Source of the DNA: Pelomonas paludis
Lineage (GTDB): Bacteria > Pseudomonadota > Gammaproteobacteria > Burkholderiales > Burkholderiaceae_C
Assembly (NCBI RefSeq): GCF_039872745.1
Contig: NZ_JBDPZD010000004.1
Span: 248,001-312,000 of the forward strand
Reading direction: 5' to 3'
DNA length: 64,000 nt
The notes under the pieces are model-generated. The model did not search any database. It was not told where the DNA came from and saw only the letters and a list, made by a program, of their open reading frames with translations. Both the position numbers and the translations under genes were made by a program. This document shows positions 31,382 through 39,632 of the stretch, piece after piece. Position 1 is the first letter of the stretch. Every line of letters begins with the position of its first letter.

Positions 31382-32533
31382 CTAGAGGGGGCGCAGTTCC
31401 CAGCCCGAGCCGCCGCGAACCAGTTCGCGGTCACATTCGAATTCATCGCCTTCGTGCTCATGCCCGGGCAGCACGCAAACGACGGTATGGCCCTGCTGCC
31501 GCAGGTCGCGCACGGCGGCGCGCAAAGTGGCGTCCTCGCCCCAGGGGGCGCGCACGGCCGCTGCAAACGGCGTCTGGGCTCCCAGCGACACGATGGCCTT
31601 GAGATCCAGGCTGAAGCCAACGGCGGGACGCCGCCGGCCGAACACCGCGCCAACTTCGTCGTAGCGGCCTCCGCGCAGGATGGCGTCCGGGCTGCCAGCC
31701 GCGTACACACCAAAGCGCACGCCGCTGTAATAGGCGTAGCCGGTGAGGTCGGCCAGGTCGAAGCCAAGCTTCACTTCGGGGTGCACCGCCTCCAGATGCC
31801 CGTGCAGCCAGGCGAGGTCAGCGAGTGCCGCGCGGATGAGCGCGTGGTCGGGGAGCAGCGCCTTCGCCTGCTCAAGCACCTCAAGGCCGCCGTACAGACG
31901 CGTCAGCGCGCAGAGGGCGTCGCGCGTGGCCGACGGAAGATCGGCCGTCAATTCACGCAAGGTGGTCACATCCTTGGCCGACAGTGCTGCGAGCGCTTCG
32001 GGTGACAGTTGCCGACCATCCAGCAAGCCTTGCAGCAGGCGCGCGTCGCCAAGGTCCAGCACCAAACCCTTCAGGCCGGCACGGCGCAGGGCATCGAGCG
32101 CCAGATCCTGCACCTCGAGGTCGGCTTCCAGGCCGGCGTGGCCGTAGACCTCGACGCCGAACTGCAGCGGCTCGCGGCTGGTGTGGAAGCCATCAGGCCG
32201 CGTGTGCGCCACCGGGCCGCAATAGCAAAGCCGGGTCACGCCCTGGCGGTTCAGCAGGTGCGCGTCGATGCGTGCGGCTTGGGGGGTCATGTCCGCCCGC
32301 AGGCCCAGGGTGCGGCCGGAGAGCTGGTCGACCAGCTTGAAGGTCTTGAGCCCGCTGGCATGGCCGGCACCAGACAGCAGGGACTCCAGGTGCTCGATCA
32401 GCGGCGGCATGACCAGCTCGCAGCCATAGCTGCGGGCCATGTCGAGCAGTTCGCGGCGGAGTTCCTCTATGCGGCGGGCCTGCGAGGGCAGCACATCGGC
32501 AATGTGCTCAGGCAGCAGCCAGGCTGACGACAT
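31382..32533 (-). CDS. hisZ: ATP phosphoribosyltransferase regulatory subunit
   Basis: HisZ (383 residues) is a catalytically dead relative of histidyl-tRNA synthetase. With the short HisG it forms the feedback-inhibited first enzyme of histidine synthesis. The protein begins MSSAWLLPEHIADVLPSQAR, then LRADMTPQAARIDAHLLNR (class II motif 2 region). It ends with a YYSGVRFGVYAAG and GGRYDEVGAVFGRRRPAVGF region. HisG is not in the window. It starts 18 nt after the terminator-like hairpin at 32551-32579, which may contain its promoter. Confidence 0.93.
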   Translation of the reverse strand: MSSAWLLPEHIADVLPSQARRIEELRRELLDMARSYGCELVMPPLIEHLESLLSGAGHASGLKTFKLVDQLSGRTLGLRADMTPQAARIDAHLLNRQGVTRLCYCGPVAHTRPDGFHTSREPLQFGVEVYGHAGLEADLEVQDLALDALRRAGLKGLVLDLGDARLLQGLLDGRQLSPEALAALSAKDVTTLRELTADLPSATRDALCALTRLYGGLEVLEQAKALLPDHALIRAALADLAWLHGHLEAVHPEVKLGFDLADLTGYAYYSGVRFGVYAAGSPDAILRGGRYDEVGAVFGRRRPAVGFSLDLKAIVSLGAQTPFAAAVRAPWGEDATLRAAVRDLRQQGHTVVCVLPGHEHEGDEFECDRELVRGGSGWELRPL

Positions 32534-32550
32534 GGGTAAGCGGGGCGGTT

Positions 32551-32579
32551 AAAAACGGCATTGTACCGGGGCCGTTTTT
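32551..32579. terminator. terminator hairpin before hisZ, with a -10 element in its loop
   Basis: AAAAACGGC (32551-32559) and GCCGTTTTT (32571-32579) form a perfect 9-bp stem with T-tracts, ending the hfl transcript on the minus strand. The 11-nt loop contains TACAAT on the minus strand (32565-32560), a good -10 for hisZ-purA. The -35 region is weak, so the promoter is a suggestion. Confidence 0.6.
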
Positions 32580-32592
32580 CCGGTTTACGGCT

Positions 32593-32781
32593 TCAGCTCA
32601 GTGCGAGCAACAGGGCGATGCCAGCCAGCATGCTGAGCAGCCCGATGAAGCGGATCTGCCCGTCCGTCAGAGCCATCAAGCGCGCGAACAGCTGGCGCCA
32701 CTGGGCCGGGCTGGCAAAGGGCAGCAATCCCTCCATGACCAGCATGAGGCCCAGCGCCAGCCAGAGACTGTCGCTCGACAC
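32593..32781 (-). CDS. DUF2065 (YjeT-like) small membrane protein
   Basis: The 62-residue protein has two hydrophobic segments (LWLALGLMLVMEGLLPF and FIGLLSMLAGIALLLAL) separated by a charged loop with WRQLFARLMALTDGQIR, the DUF2065 pattern. Function is unknown; the family is found next to hflC in many proteobacteria, including E. coli yjeT. The GTG start at 32781 lies only 2 nt after the hflC stop, so it is surely co-translated with the hfl genes. Confidence 0.88.
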   Translation of the reverse strand: MSSDSLWLALGLMLVMEGLLPFASPAQWRQLFARLMALTDGQIRFIGLLSMLAGIALLLALS

Positions 32782-32783
32782 GC

Positions 32784-33677
32784 CTACTTCTTGGCCGGGG
32801 CAGCGCCGCCGGTCGGGGCCCCGCGCATGGCCTTGAAGAAGTCACTGCTGGGATCCACCACCATCACATCGCTGCGGTTGCGGAACGAGGCGCGATAGGC
32901 CTCCAGCGAGCGATAGAACTGGGCGAACTGAGGGTCGCGGCCAAAGCTCTCGGCGTACAGCGCCGAGGCCTTGGCATCGCCTTCGCCCTTGACCTTCTGG
33001 GCGTCGCGGAAGGCCTCGGCCACGATGACTTCGCTCTGGCGATCGGCATCGGCGCGGATCTTTTCACCCTCGGCAGCGCCGGTGGAGCGCAGCTCGTTGG
33101 CCACGCGCTTGCGCTCGGACTCCATGCGGCGGTAGACCGACTCGGTGATGCCGGCCGCAAAGTCCACGCGCTTGATGCGCACGTCCACGATCTCGATGCC
33201 GAACTGCTTGGCTTCATCGGCCAGACGCTTGCGCACGTCTTGCATGATCTTTTCGCGCTCAGAGGCCAGCACGGCGATCACGGTGCGCTTGGTGATCTCT
33301 TCGTTGAACGCGGCCTGCACCACGGGCGCGAGGCGGTTCTCGGCGTTGCGGATGTCGGCATTGCTAGTGCGGATGAACTGACGCGGCTCGGTGATGCGCC
33401 ACTTGATCAGCCAGTCGATGACCAGGCTCTTCTTCTCGGCCGTGAAGATGGGGCGGGACTCGGGGCTGTCGAGCGTCTGCACGCGGCGATCGAGCATGAC
33501 CACGTTCTGCAACGGTGGCGGCAGCTTGATCTTGAGCCCGGGCTCGGTGATGACTTCCTTGATCTCGCCCAGGGCGTAGATGACGGCGAACTGGCGCTGA
33601 TCGACGATGAAGAGCATCGAGCTGGCGACCAGCAGCGCAACGAGGACGCCGGCGATGAGGCTGGTGAAACGGTTCAT
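32784..33677 (-). CDS. hflC: protease modulator HflC
   Basis: HflC (297 residues) is an SPFH/prohibitin-fold inner membrane protein that forms a cage with HflK around the FtsH protease and limits its access to membrane substrates. A single N-terminal membrane anchor (SLIAGVLVALLVASSMLFIV) is followed by QRQFAVIYALGEIKEVITEP and the SPFH body. The coiled region is rich in Glu/Arg/Ala (RRMESERKRVANELRSTG). It follows hflK by 21 nt. Confidence 0.96.
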   Translation of the reverse strand: MNRFTSLIAGVLVALLVASSMLFIVDQRQFAVIYALGEIKEVITEPGLKIKLPPPLQNVVMLDRRVQTLDSPESRPIFTAEKKSLVIDWLIKWRITEPRQFIRTSNADIRNAENRLAPVVQAAFNEEITKRTVIAVLASEREKIMQDVRKRLADEAKQFGIEIVDVRIKRVDFAAGITESVYRRMESERKRVANELRSTGAAEGEKIRADADRQSEVIVAEAFRDAQKVKGEGDAKASALYAESFGRDPQFAQFYRSLEAYRASFRNRSDVMVVDPSSDFFKAMRGAPTGGAAPAKK

Positions 33678-33698
33678 GGCTTGGGTCTCCGTCGCGGC

Positions 33699-34907
33699 TC
33701 AGCGGCCTTCACGGTCGCGCGTGCGCTGGCCGTCGCGGGAGCGTAGATCTTGGGTCGGTGCGGGATCGGCAACGGCCGGCGCGGCGGGCTGGGGCTGCGA
33801 CACGGTGACGCTGCCATTGCCCTGCTGCATCAGCTTGTCGAGCGGCAGGTAGAGCAGGTTGGAGCCACTGCGGCTGTCCACCATCACCTTGCTGACGTTC
33901 GTGAAGACCTGCTGCATCGTGTCCAGATACAGGCGGTCGCGGGTGACCTGGGGCGCCTTCTGGTACTCGGTGAGCACCGACTTGAAACGCTGCGCATCAC
34001 CCTCGGCCATCGCCACCACGCGGGACTTGTAGCCCTCGGCTTCTTCACGCAGGCGCGAGGCCTTGCCCTGTGCCTTGGGGATCACGTCGTTGGCATAGGC
34101 CTCGGCCTCGTTCTTCAGCTGCTCGCGGTTGGCATTGGCCTTGAGCGCGTCTTCAAACGCGGCCTGCACCTGCTCGGGTGGCTGCACGCTCTGCACGTTG
34201 ACGTTCTTGACCTGCACGCCCGCCTTCAGCCGGTCGAGTTGAACCTGGATGGACTTGGCCAGCTCGATCGGGATCTGGTCGCGCTGCTCGTAGAGCACCG
34301 CGTCCATCTTGCTGCGGCCGACGATCTCGCGCACGGCGGACTCGGCGGCCAGCATCACGGCCTGCTCGGGGTCGCGGTTCTCGTAGAGGAAGTCGCGGGC
34401 GTCCTTGACCGTGTACTGCACGGTGAAGCGCACGTCCACGATGTTCTCGTCCTGGGTCAGCATCGAGGAATCACGCAGCCCGGTGGCCGCACCGATGGAG
34501 TTGCGACCAACGTCCACCTGCTGCAGGCGCGTGACCGAGACGATCTCATGCTGCTGCATCGGGTAGGGCAGGCGCCACTGGAAGCCCGCCTCCACCGTCT
34601 TGCTGTACTTGCCGAACGAGGTGATGACGCCTTGCTGGCCTTCCTGCACGATGAAGAAGCCACTGCCCAGCCAGCCCAGCAGCACCACGCCGGCGATCAG
34701 GCCGACACCGATGCCGGCGCCTTTCAGCTCGGGCGGCATGTCACCGCCATTGCCGCGCGGCGCGCCCTTGCCGCCAAAGAGGCCGGCGAACTTGCGCTTG
34801 AAGTCGCGGTAAAGCTCGTCCAGGTCGGGCGGGCCGTCCTGACGGCCATTGCTGAGCAGGCGTTGGGCGGCGCGCTGCCACCAGCTGGGAGAAAGTGTGC
34901 GGCTCAT
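33699..34907 (-). CDS. hflK: protease modulator HflK
   Basis: HflK (402 residues) partners HflC around FtsH. A Gly/Pro-rich N-terminal cytoplasmic segment leads to one membrane helix (GVGLIAGVVLLGWLGSGFFI) and the SPFH domain beginning QEGQQGVITSFGKYSKTVE. The signature VRFTVQYTVKDARDFLYENR is present. The C-terminus is Gln/Pro/Ala rich. ATG 34907 overlaps the hflX stop by 4 nt. Confidence 0.96.
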   Translation of the reverse strand: MSRTLSPSWWQRAAQRLLSNGRQDGPPDLDELYRDFKRKFAGLFGGKGAPRGNGGDMPPELKGAGIGVGLIAGVVLLGWLGSGFFIVQEGQQGVITSFGKYSKTVEAGFQWRLPYPMQQHEIVSVTRLQQVDVGRNSIGAATGLRDSSMLTQDENIVDVRFTVQYTVKDARDFLYENRDPEQAVMLAAESAVREIVGRSKMDAVLYEQRDQIPIELAKSIQVQLDRLKAGVQVKNVNVQSVQPPEQVQAAFEDALKANANREQLKNEAEAYANDVIPKAQGKASRLREEAEGYKSRVVAMAEGDAQRFKSVLTEYQKAPQVTRDRLYLDTMQQVFTNVSKVMVDSRSGSNLLYLPLDKLMQQGNGSVTVSQPQPAAPAVADPAPTQDLRSRDGQRTRDREGR

Positions 34908-36112
34908 TCGTGGATGGAGAGTTGAGCTTCGTGGTCGGGGGCGTCGGCGGCTGCCTGCGCGCCTTGCATGGCCTCTGCGATCAAAGCTCGCAGCTCGGCA
35001 AGGCCTTCGCCGGTCAGGGCACTGACAAACACGCGCGGCGTGGGCTCGGCAGCTCCGTCGCCGCGCAGCAGTTGATCGACCAGCTCACGCGGGCGCTGGT
35101 CCGGGTCCAGGCTGTCCAGCTTGTTGTAGACCAGCAGCTGCGGCAGGTCACCGGCACCGATGTCGTGGAGCACGCGCTGGACTTCGACCATCTGCTCGTC
35201 AAGCTGCGGGCTCGCCGCATCGACCACGTGCAGCAGCAGGTCCGCATCGGCGGCTTCCTGCAGGGTCGCCTGGAAGGCCTCGACCAGCTTGTGCGGGAGG
35301 TCGCGGATGAAACCCACGGTGTCGGACAGCGACACGCTGGCGCCGGCCTCGCCCAGGTACATGGACCGGGTGGTGGTGTCCAGCGTGGCGAAGAGCTGGT
35401 CCGCCGCATAGCTGCGCGCCTTCGTCAAGGCATTGAAGAGCGTGGACTTGCCGGCATTGGTGTAGCCCACCAGGGAGACGCGGAACACACCGCTGCGGCC
35501 ACGTGCGCGGCGCTGGGTGTTGCGCTGCTTCTGGACGCGCTTGAGGCGCTCCTTCACCTGCTTGATGCGGTCTTCGATCATGCGGCGGTCCAGCTCGATC
35601 TGGGCCTCACCGGGGCCGCCGCGCATGCCGATGCCGCCGCTCTGGCGCTCCAGGTGGCTCCAGCGGCGCACCAGGCGCGTGGCCAGGTATTGCAGACGGG
35701 CCAGCTCGACTTGCAGCTTGCCCTCGTGGCTCTGCGCGCGGCGGGCAAAGATTTCGAGGATCAGCGCCGTGCGGTCAGCCACCGGGACGCCGAGGGCGCG
35801 CTCGAGATTGCGTTGTTGCGCCGGCGAGATGGCCTGGTCGAACAGCACGGTGTGCGCACCATGGGCCTGCACCAGCAGCTTGATCTCATCAACCTTGCCG
35901 GAGCCGACGAACAGTGCGGCATCAGGCGCCTGGCGGCGGGCCACGACGCGGGCCACGGGCGAATCGCCGGCAGACTCGGCCAGCAGCGCCAGCTCGTCCA
36001 GGGTCTCGTCAAACCCCTGCTTAGCAGCGCGGGAGCTGAAATCGACGCCGACAAGAATGGCGCGCGCCGCCTCGGAGGGCGGCGACGCGGGGTTGACTTC
36101 GGGAGCGGCCAA
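34904..36112 (-). CDS. hflX: ribosome-associated GTPase HflX
   Basis: HflX (402 residues) splits stalled or stress-damaged 70S ribosomes. The N-terminal domain contains FVGSGKVDEIKLLVQAHG. A coiled linker holds the GGPGEAQIELDRRMI motif. The G domain has VSLVGYTNAGKSTLFNALTK (G1) and LSDTVGFIRDLPHKLVEAF (G3). The start appears to be a TTG at 36112, 6 nt after the hfq stop; no better in-frame start is visible. Order hfq-hflX-hflK-hflC matches E. coli. Confidence 0.95.
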   Translation of the reverse strand: MAAPEVNPASPPSEAARAILVGVDFSSRAAKQGFDETLDELALLAESAGDSPVARVVARRQAPDAALFVGSGKVDEIKLLVQAHGAHTVLFDQAISPAQQRNLERALGVPVADRTALILEIFARRAQSHEGKLQVELARLQYLATRLVRRWSHLERQSGGIGMRGGPGEAQIELDRRMIEDRIKQVKERLKRVQKQRNTQRRARGRSGVFRVSLVGYTNAGKSTLFNALTKARSYAADQLFATLDTTTRSMYLGEAGASVSLSDTVGFIRDLPHKLVEAFQATLQEAADADLLLHVVDAASPQLDEQMVEVQRVLHDIGAGDLPQLLVYNKLDSLDPDQRPRELVDQLLRGDGAAEPTPRVFVSALTGEGLAELRALIAEAMQGAQAAADAPDHEAQLSIHE

Positions 36113-36118
36113 GCGAGA

Positions 36119-36361
36119 TCAGGCGTCCGGGTTCGCGTCGCCCGCGTGGAAGTTGACGGCACGGCCGGGCACGACGGTGGAGATGGCGTGCTTGTAGACC
36201 ATCTGCGTCACGGTATTGCGCAGCAGGACCACATATTGGTCGAAGGACTCGATATGGCCTTGGAGCTTGATGCCGTTCACGAGGTAGATCGAGACGGGCA
36301 CGTGCTCTTTGCGCAGCAGGTTGAGAAAGGGATCCTGCAAAAGTTGGCCTTTATTGCTCAT
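36119..36361 (-). CDS. hfq: RNA chaperone Hfq
   Basis: Hfq (80 residues) is a hexameric Sm-like protein that pairs small RNAs with mRNAs. MSNKGQLLQDPFLNLLRKEH is the canonical start and the Sm motifs VPVSIYLVNGIKLQGHIESF and VYKHAISTVVPGRAV are intact. The tail after the Sm core is short, as usual in betaproteobacteria. ATG 36361 is chosen; the longer frame to 36421 has no family support. Confidence 0.97.
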   Translation of the reverse strand: MSNKGQLLQDPFLNLLRKEHVPVSIYLVNGIKLQGHIESFDQYVVLLRNTVTQMVYKHAISTVVPGRAVNFHAGDANPDA

Positions 36362-36433
36362 CGGTATGCTCCGAGTTTGTGGGTGGGGGGTGGTCGGGTT
36401 AGACCTTAACACAGCCCCCAACGCAGTCCATGG

Positions 36434-37765
36434 TCAGGGCTTTTCGTTGAAGGGATTGGCCTGCGACTTGAACTCGATCTTGAGCGGCGTGCCCACCAGC
36501 TTGTAGTGGGCGCGGATGCGGCCCTCCAGGTAGCGGCGGTAGGCCTCGGTGACGCCCTCAAGCGCATTGCCGTGGATCACGACGATGGGCGGGTTCTGCC
36601 CGCCTTGGTGGGCGTAGCGCAGCTTGGGGCGCGAGAGCCCGGCGCGCTTGGGCTGCTGGTGCTCCACGGCCTCGTGCACCAGGCGCGTCAGCACCGGCGT
36701 GGTCATCTTGCGGTAGGCCGAGGCATAGGCGTCGGCCATGGAGTCCCACAGCTTGCCCAGGCCCTGGCGCTTGAGTGCCGAGATGTGATGCAGGGGTGCG
36801 AATTTGAGGAAGGCGAGGCGGTGCTCAATGGAGCGCTCCAGCTGCTCGCGCTGGTAGCTGTCCACCGCGTCCCACTTGTTGACGGCGATCACCACCGCGC
36901 GGCCGCTATCCAGCACATAGCCGGCGATGTGGGCGTCCTGATCGGTCACGCCCTGGGTGGCGTCGAGCAGCAGCAGCACCACGTGCGCATCGGCAATGGC
37001 CTGCAAGGTCTTGACGACCGAGAACTTCTCGATCGCCTCGAACACCTTGCCCTTGCGGCGCAGGCCGGCGGTGTCGATCAGCTGGAACTTCTGGCCATTG
37101 CGCTCGAAGGGCACCGAGATCGCATCGCGGGTGGTGCCAGGCATGTCGAAGGCGATCAGGCGCTCTTCGCCCAGCCAGGTGTTGATCAGCGTGCTCTTGC
37201 CCACATTGGGGCGGCCGGCCACGGCGAGGCGGATCACGCCATCCTCGGCGCCGTCTTCGTCGCGCTCGGTGGCGTCAAAGGGCTCCAGCACGGCATCCAG
37301 CAAGCTGCGGATGCCCTGGCCGTGGGCGGCCGAGATGGGGTGAGGCTCGCCCATGCCCAGCTCATGGAACTCGGCCAGCAGCGGCGACTCGCTCATGCCC
37401 TCGGCCTTGTTCACCGCCAGGTGAACGCGCTTGTTGGCCTGGCGCAGGAAGCGGGCGATGTCCTGGTCCTGGGCCGAGAGGCCGAGGCGCACATCCACGA
37501 CGAAGACCACCGCATCCGCCTCGGCCACGGCCTGGCGGGTCTGCTTGGCCATCTCTTTCACGATGCCCGTGGTCGAGTCAGGCTCGAAGCCGCCGGTATC
37601 GATGACGATGTATTCGTGGTCGCCGAGGCGCCCGTCGCCGTAGTGGCGGTCGCGCGTCAGCCCGGAGAAGTCGGCCACGATGGCATCCCGGCTCTTGGTG
37701 AGCCGGTTGAACAGCGTGGATTTGCCAACGTTGGGGCGGCCCACCAGGGCGATGACCGGCTTCAT
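36434..37765 (-). CDS. der: ribosome assembly GTPase Der (EngA)
   Basis: Der (443 residues) has two tandem G domains needed for 50S maturation. The first starts PVIALVGRPNVGKSTLFNRL and the second has LAVAGRPNVGKSTLINTWLG; matching G3 motifs DTGGF and DTAGLRRKG are visible. A KH-like C-terminal domain with NPPIVVIHGNALEGV follows. It lies 13 nt after bamB, the same pairing as in E. coli. Confidence 0.97.
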   Translation of the reverse strand: MKPVIALVGRPNVGKSTLFNRLTKSRDAIVADFSGLTRDRHYGDGRLGDHEYIVIDTGGFEPDSTTGIVKEMAKQTRQAVAEADAVVFVVDVRLGLSAQDQDIARFLRQANKRVHLAVNKAEGMSESPLLAEFHELGMGEPHPISAAHGQGIRSLLDAVLEPFDATERDEDGAEDGVIRLAVAGRPNVGKSTLINTWLGEERLIAFDMPGTTRDAISVPFERNGQKFQLIDTAGLRRKGKVFEAIEKFSVVKTLQAIADAHVVLLLLDATQGVTDQDAHIAGYVLDSGRAVVIAVNKWDAVDSYQREQLERSIEHRLAFLKFAPLHHISALKRQGLGKLWDSMADAYASAYRKMTTPVLTRLVHEAVEHQQPKRAGLSRPKLRYAHQGGQNPPIVVIHGNALEGVTEAYRRYLEGRIRAHYKLVGTPLKIEFKSQANPFNEKP

Positions 37766-37778
37766 GCCGCCCCCACCC

Positions 37779-38906
37779 TCATTGAGCCGCCTGGAAGGCG
37801 AACACGCCGCCGTTGCGGGTGGCGATCAGGGCGGTGGTGCCGACGCGCGCGGCCGCCACGGCGGGCGAGCCATCGGTGGCCACGCGCTGCACGGTCTTGC
37901 CGGTCTCGCGGTCCAGCACATGGACCTGGCCTTCGTAGTCGGCCACCAGCACCTGCTTGCCGATCACGACGGGTTCCACCAGGCGGCGGCGGATGAACTG
38001 ATCGGCCGACCAGGCAAGGTCGCCATTGCTCAACTTCCAGGCCGAGATGCGGTCCGAAGCGTCGGCGCCCACGATGATTTGAGCATCGCCGCCCACACCC
38101 TGGGTGCCGCCCGCATTGCGATTCCACAGCGAGCTGCCCCGCTCGGCATTCACGCAGCCCACGGCGAACTGGAAGGCGCGTGCGCAGATCAGGTCGCCGA
38201 CGCGCAGCGCGGGCCCGACGAGGTCGGCCAGGCGCTCCACCTCATTGGTGCCGCGCGGCTGGGCGACGGTGGCCTCCCAGCGCAACTGGCCGCTGACGGG
38301 GTCCAGCCCCACGAGGCGGGCGCCCTGCCCGGCCACCAGCGTGTCCTTGAAAGCAACCAGCACCCCAGGCTTGGCCAGTGTCAGTGCGTCACCGGCGCGG
38401 CGGTATTCCCAGATCTTGCGGCCGTCCAACGCGTCGAAGGCCAGCACCTGGCGGTCAATGGTCAGCACAAAGACGCGCTCACCCGCCACCAGGGGCGGCG
38501 CCACCACGGGCGTGGGCAGGGCCTTGGCCCAAAGGCGCTTGCCGCCGTCAAAGGTGATGACTTGGTTGTCGCGGTTGACGACGGCGGCAAAGCGGCCGTC
38601 GCTGCCCACGCCGGCCGTCAGCTTGGAGCCGGCGTGGGCACGCCACGCCTCGCGGCCATCGGTCGCGTTCAGCGCGTGCAGGCTGCCGTCGTCGCCCGCC
38701 ACCACAAAGCGATCGCCGGTCGTGGCAATGCCCAGGGGGAAGTTGACGCTGTCGCCCTTGCTGCTCCAGGCCAGGCGCACGGCGCCGGTGGACGGAATGC
38801 CGGCCTCCAGCACTGCGGGCTTGTCTTTGTCCTTGCCGAACAACGAGCAACCGCCCAGCAGGCCCAGGGAGATGGCCAGCGTACCGATGGAAAGAAGTCG
38901 CTTCAT
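37779..38906 (-). CDS. bamB: outer membrane assembly lipoprotein BamB
   Basis: BamB (375 residues) is an eight-bladed beta-propeller of the BAM complex that docks on BamA POTRA domains. The lipoprotein signal MKRLLSIGTLAISLGLLGGC fixes the start at 38906, which has GGAAG 7 nt upstream. ATG 38924, overlapping the upstream stop as ATGA, would give a longer leader and is possible. PQQ-type blade motifs such as ALNATDGREAWRAHAGSKLT and VLDRETGKTVQRVATDGSP are visible. Confidence 0.95.
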   Translation of the reverse strand: MKRLLSIGTLAISLGLLGGCSLFGKDKDKPAVLEAGIPSTGAVRLAWSSKGDSVNFPLGIATTGDRFVVAGDDGSLHALNATDGREAWRAHAGSKLTAGVGSDGRFAAVVNRDNQVITFDGGKRLWAKALPTPVVAPPLVAGERVFVLTIDRQVLAFDALDGRKIWEYRRAGDALTLAKPGVLVAFKDTLVAGQGARLVGLDPVSGQLRWEATVAQPRGTNEVERLADLVGPALRVGDLICARAFQFAVGCVNAERGSSLWNRNAGGTQGVGGDAQIIVGADASDRISAWKLSNGDLAWSADQFIRRRLVEPVVIGKQVLVADYEGQVHVLDRETGKTVQRVATDGSPAVAAARVGTTALIATRNGGVFAFQAAQ

Positions 38907-38920
38907 GCTCGGCTTCCGGT

Positions 38921-39589
38921 TCATTTCGCCGCCGAGGCAGCTTCCTCAGGCACGGCAACGCCCAGCGTCGCGAGCTTGGCCTCGACGAGGCGGCGGTAGT
39001 CCTGGGTCTTCTCAAGACCGGCCAGCGCCTTCTGGAACTGCTCGCGGGCCGCATCGGGCTTGTTCTGCAGCAGGGCCAGGTCGCCCCGGCGGTCGGCCAC
39101 AAGGGCCGCAAACTCGGTCGCCGTGACACCGTCCAAGGCCTTGGCGGCTTCGTCCAGCTTCTTGGCATCCATCAGCACGCCGGCCAGGCGCAGCCGGGCC
39201 AGGTCGCGGTACTCGGGCAGGTTGCCGTGCTCGGCGACCCATTCCAGGTTCTGCTGGGCGGCGTCGGCCTTGCCCTTTTCAAACTGCAGCTTGGCGGCCT
39301 GCAAGCCAGCCTGGGCGGTGAAGCCTGTCTTGGCGAAGCGGCTGCGCAGGTCGTTGCTGATGCCGCTCGCCTTGTCCACGTCACCGGCCTGCGCGGCACG
39401 CTCGAATTCGTCGTACATCGCGGCCGCCTGGTTGGCCTGGTCGCGCTCGTACCAATTCCAGCCCTGCCAGGCCGCGTAGGAAGCCAGCGCCAGGGTGATC
39501 ACCCAGGTGATGAGGTTGCCCCAGCGCTTCCAGAACGCCTTGACTTGTTCCAGTTGTTCTTGTTCTTCGAGATCGAGATGAGCGGCCAT
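38921..39589 (-). CDS. YfgM-like tetratricopeptide membrane protein
   Basis: The 222-residue protein has a short cytoplasmic N-terminus (LDLEEQEQLEQVKAFWKRWG), one membrane segment (NLITWVITLALASYAAWQGW) and a periplasmic TPR-like domain. It matches the YfgM/DUF2133 family, a SecYEG-associated component thought to hand proteins to periplasmic chaperones. It sits between hisS and bamB exactly as yfgM does in E. coli. ATG 39589 is chosen over the longer frame to 39676. Confidence 0.92.
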   Translation of the reverse strand: MAAHLDLEEQEQLEQVKAFWKRWGNLITWVITLALASYAAWQGWNWYERDQANQAAAMYDEFERAAQAGDVDKASGISNDLRSRFAKTGFTAQAGLQAAKLQFEKGKADAAQQNLEWVAEHGNLPEYRDLARLRLAGVLMDAKKLDEAAKALDGVTATEFAALVADRRGDLALLQNKPDAAREQFQKALAGLEKTQDYRRLVEAKLATLGVAVPEEAASAAK

Positions 39590-39632
39590 GGGGAAATGCG
39601 TGAGGCATCGGCGCCAGGCGCCGGGACAGGGA

